Notes under the pieces: generated by a model | Databases searched by the model: none | Told to the model about the DNA's origin: nothing | What the model saw: only the letters and a program-made list of their open reading frames with translations | Part shown: positions 6,420 to 8,210 of the stretch, piece after piece | Layout of the letters: the number at the start of each line of letters is the position of its first letter | Position numbering within the stretch: the stretch's first letter is position 1 | Program-made: the position numbers and the translations under genes | Origin: an uncultured Planctomycetaceae bacterium | GTDB taxonomy: Bacteria; Planctomycetota; Planctomycetia; Planctomycetales; Planctomycetaceae | Assembly: GCA_903921605.1 (NCBI GenBank) | Contig: CAIXQV010000715.1 | Coordinates: 1-8,210, forward strand | Length of the DNA stretch: 8,210 bases | Direction of reading: 5' to 3'

Positions 6420-7013
6420 ATGAGCAAAAACCTTTCCTGTCGTTGCTGTGGCCTGATCCACGAAATCCCAACTCTCCAGGGGCAGCAGCGTGCAGTTTGT
6501 ACTCGTTGCGGCACAGTCTTTGCGCCGCCGGGGTGTCGACGGACCACCTCCAGCAGAACTGCGGCTGCAACAGTAGCGGCATTAGTCTTGTTCTGGCCGG
6601 CGGTGCTGTGTCCCATTCTGGAAATCGAAAAGATGGGGATGCGGCAACAATCCAGCATCCTGGGCGGCGCGATTGATTTGCTGAAGCAGGGCAACTGGCT
6701 GGTGGGCGGAGTTGTTCTGCTGTTCTCTGTCATATTTCCTCTGACGAAAATTGTCCTGTTGCTGGAACTGAGCCTGCTGGAGTTTCTGCACAGGCGACAC
6801 AAAGCTGCGTCTCTCAAACTGATGGAACACATGGGACGCTGGAGCATGATGGATGTCATGCTGCTGGCGTTTCTGGTCATGCTGGTCAAACTGGGAAACA
6901 TCGTGCAGTTTCATTTTGGACCGGCTGTGATCGCTTTTGTGCTTTGCGTAGCGATGAGCATGGTCGCCTCCATATCCTTTGATCCTCACGCGATCTGGGA
7001 GGATAGTGAATGA
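6420..7013 (+). CDS. pqiA: PqiA/LetA-type membrane protein, single-domain form
   Basis: This 197-residue integral membrane protein starts with a small zinc-ribbon-like motif, C7-x2-C10 and C27-x2-C30. About four hydrophobic helices follow (near 46-66, 93-117, 144-158 and 166-186). Family signatures include PILEIEKMG after the first helix, FPLTK at 106-110, GRWSMMDVMLLAFLVMLVKLG (from 139), and a terminal FDPHAIW. It belongs to the paraquat-inducible protein A family (PF04403), inner-membrane partners of MCE proteins thought to deliver lipid to the periplasmic channel. Escherichia coli PqiA and LetA carry two such halves in about 420 residues; only one is present here, so it may act as a dimer or with another copy. 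GGAG lies 10 bases before the ATG. The stop overlaps the start of the MCE gene (ATGA), showing translational coupling. Confidence 0.92.
   Translation: MSKNLSCRCCGLIHEIPTLQGQQRAVCTRCGTVFAPPGCRRTTSSRTAAATVAALVLFWPAVLCPILEIEKMGMRQQSSILGGAIDLLKQGNWLVGGVVLLFSVIFPLTKIVLLLELSLLEFLHRRHKAASLKLMEHMGRWSMMDVMLLAFLVMLVKLGNIVQFHFGPAVIAFVLCVAMSMVASISFDPHAIWEDSE
6997..7003 (+). promoter_or_regulatory. Strong ribosome-binding site for the MCE gene, inside pqiA
   Basis: GGGAGGA sits 6 bases before ATG 7010, within the last codons of the pqiA-like gene. It fixes the MCE gene start and supports coupled translation through the ATGA overlap. Confidence 0.85.
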
Positions 7014-8210
7014 CACCTCATGCTGCTTCTGAGTCATCTCCCTCAAATTCTGCTGCGCCAGAAAATAGTACACCGAGGAATATCGTGGACGCAGAAACTT
7101 CGAACCGCAATCAACAGCCACCGTCTCCGCCGATCTCTCATGAGGTGAAGAGTTCGTTTCCAGTGGCTGATATTCGCGAAGTCCGTGCTGTGACGTCGGC
7201 ATTGTTCCTGCGTTCAAAGTTGTGGTGGGTGACCGTTGCGTGCTTCCTCCTGGCCTTTTGGCTGACATGGACGTCGATTCCATCTGTTGGTCCGTCGATC
7301 ACAATTCGTTTTCCGGATGGACATGGTTTAAAGGCCGGTGATGCTGTTCGTCATCGAGGAATCGAAGCGGGGATCGTCGAGAGTGTGGCATTGAGTGACG
7401 ATCTGTCTCAGATCACCGCGACCGTAACTCTTACTCCCGGCGCAGCAGGGTTGGCTCGTGAAGGAGCGAGGTTCTGGATCGTGCGGCCTCAGCTGAGTCT
7501 GGCTGGAGTCAGCGGACTGGACACCGCTGTGGGAGCAAAATACATCGGCGTGAGTCCCGGCGATCCCGATGCACCGCAGCAGAGTCGCTTTGAAGGGCTC
7601 GGCGCGGCACCGCCGGATGAGAGTAGTGGCGAAGGAATTGATGTTGTTCTCCGCAGTGACTCAAAGCATGGTGTCACAGTCGGTGCTCCGGTGACATGGC
7701 GCGGAGTTGATGTCGGACAGATTCTTTCCATCAATCTGTCCCCGGATGCGAGGTTTGTCGACATCCACGCGCGGATCAATTCTGAGTATATGCGTCTGTT
7801 GCGTACGTCGTCGAAATTCTGGGTCACGAGTGGTCTTGGGATCGACGTGGGGCTGAGCGGTGTTCGTCTGAATGCGGATTCACTGAGCACGATTGTTCGA
7901 GGAGGCGTTTCATTTGCCACGCTCGCAGTCGGCAAAGAAAAGACGCCGGTCACGACCGGGCAAATGTTTCAGTTGCATGATAAACCAGAAGCCGCATGGC
8001 TCAGCACCGCGTCTTCGCTGCCGTTGATCGATTTTGATCTGCCTCCGACACTGATCATCCAGGGATCTCGTCGAACCAGCCTGCTCGGAATTTCACGAAC
8101 TCAGAAATTCACCGTCAACGGAGTGCTGGTCAAGCGAGACGATCAGACTTACATCCTGACCGCGACAGACGCATTGCCCGAAGCGATGGCAGAATCGATG
8201 GCAGAATCGA
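7010..8210 (+). CDS. pqiB: PqiB-like MCE-domain lipid-transport protein, 3' part outside window
   Basis: The first 400 residues are visible. A hydrophilic tail rich in Ser, Asn and Pro (1-60) precedes one membrane helix (about 70-88), so the tail is cytoplasmic and the rest periplasmic. MCE domain 1 spans about 95-184: ITIRFPDGHGLKAGDAVRHR, then FWIVRPQLSLAGVSGLDT and KYIGVSPG. MCE domain 2 spans about 209-303: IDVVLRSDSKHGVTVGAPVT, then FWVTSGLGIDVGLSGV. The FWIV.P...L.GVSGLDT signature is typical of the PqiB/YebT (LetB) branch, whose stacked MCE rings form a hydrophobic tunnel between the membranes. After a PqiB-like TTGQMFQLHDKPEAAW segment (315-330), where E. coli PqiB starts a third MCE domain, residues 345-390 do not look like MCE. 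The MCE gene is coupled to the pqiA-like gene, so both probably form one transporter. The gene is cut by the window edge, with a 12-base tandem repeat at its visible end. Confidence 0.93.
   Translation, partial: MTPHAASESSPSNSAAPENSTPRNIVDAETSNRNQQPPSPPISHEVKSSFPVADIREVRAVTSALFLRSKLWWVTVACFLLAFWLTWTSIPSVGPSITIRFPDGHGLKAGDAVRHRGIEAGIVESVALSDDLSQITATVTLTPGAAGLAREGARFWIVRPQLSLAGVSGLDTAVGAKYIGVSPGDPDAPQQSRFEGLGAAPPDESSGEGIDVVLRSDSKHGVTVGAPVTWRGVDVGQILSINLSPDARFVDIHARINSEYMRLLRTSSKFWVTSGLGIDVGLSGVRLNADSLSTIVRGGVSFATLAVGKEKTPVTTGQMFQLHDKPEAAWLSTASSLPLIDFDLPPTLIIQGSRRTSLLGISRTQKFTVNGVLVKRDDQTYILTATDALPEAMAESMAES
8186..8209 (+). repeat. In-frame 12-base tandem duplication in the MCE gene
   Basis: ATGGCAGAATCG occurs twice head to tail (8186-8197 and 8198-8209), encoding MAES-MAES. 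The first base of a possible third unit (A8210) is present, but the window ends there, so the full copy number is unknown. The duplication keeps the reading frame. Confidence 0.9.

Noticed and set aside
6582..7283. Minus-strand open frame of 233 codons across the pqiA/pqiB junction
   Set aside because: Antisense to two well-supported family members; its Gln/His-rich composition is typical of a reverse-strand shadow.
7489..7953. Minus-strand open frame of 154 codons inside the MCE gene
   Set aside because: It is an antisense shadow of a clear MCE coding region.

Overview
The window looks like chromosomal DNA from a planctomycete (phylum Planctomycetota). The best evidence is a DUF1559 protein with a prepilin-type N-terminus and a C-terminal H-x9-DG motif. 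Directly after it comes a small lipoprotein with a carboxypeptidase-regulatory-like fold. A TPR + FG-GAP/VCBS + ASPIC/UnbV protein lies on the other strand. All three are heavily expanded in planctomycetes. No rRNA, tRNA, CRISPR array, transposase or phage gene was found.

Layout, left to right. On the minus strand (1-3262), a large membrane-anchored TPR/beta-propeller/UnbV gene (GTG start at 3262) reads leftward. It ends in a candidate intrinsic terminator (217-254). Beyond that is the first part of a Dabb (stress-responsive alpha/beta-barrel) gene that leaves the window at base 1. A divergent gap of about 675 bases (3263-3937) carries a candidate promoter and a 5'-leader hairpin for the rightward unit. 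On the plus strand, the DUF1559 pseudopilin-like gene (3938-4900) ends at a textbook rho-independent terminator (4924-4958). An extended -10 promoter candidate follows at once, then the lipoprotein gene (4988-5482). Next is a stretch of about 940 bases (5483-6419) with no convincing gene but several inverted repeats, two of them stronger than expected by chance. Finally, a pqiA-like gene (6420-7013) overlaps by 4 bases a pqiB-like MCE gene (7010 to the window end), forming a translationally coupled pair.

How the genes work together. PqiA and PqiB together make a predicted inner-membrane plus periplasm-spanning lipid-transport module. The DUF1559 protein and the lipoprotein are a recurrent neighbour pair of the planctomycete envelope, with unknown biochemical function. 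The TPR/UnbV protein is predicted to be anchored in the membrane with its bulk outside the cytoplasm. The theme is therefore cell-envelope biology, but nothing ties the units into one pathway. I found no clear new system. The most useful leads are the structured gene-free stretch, the terminator/promoter arrangement in front of the lipoprotein, and the unusual N- and C-terminal parts of the PqiB-like protein.
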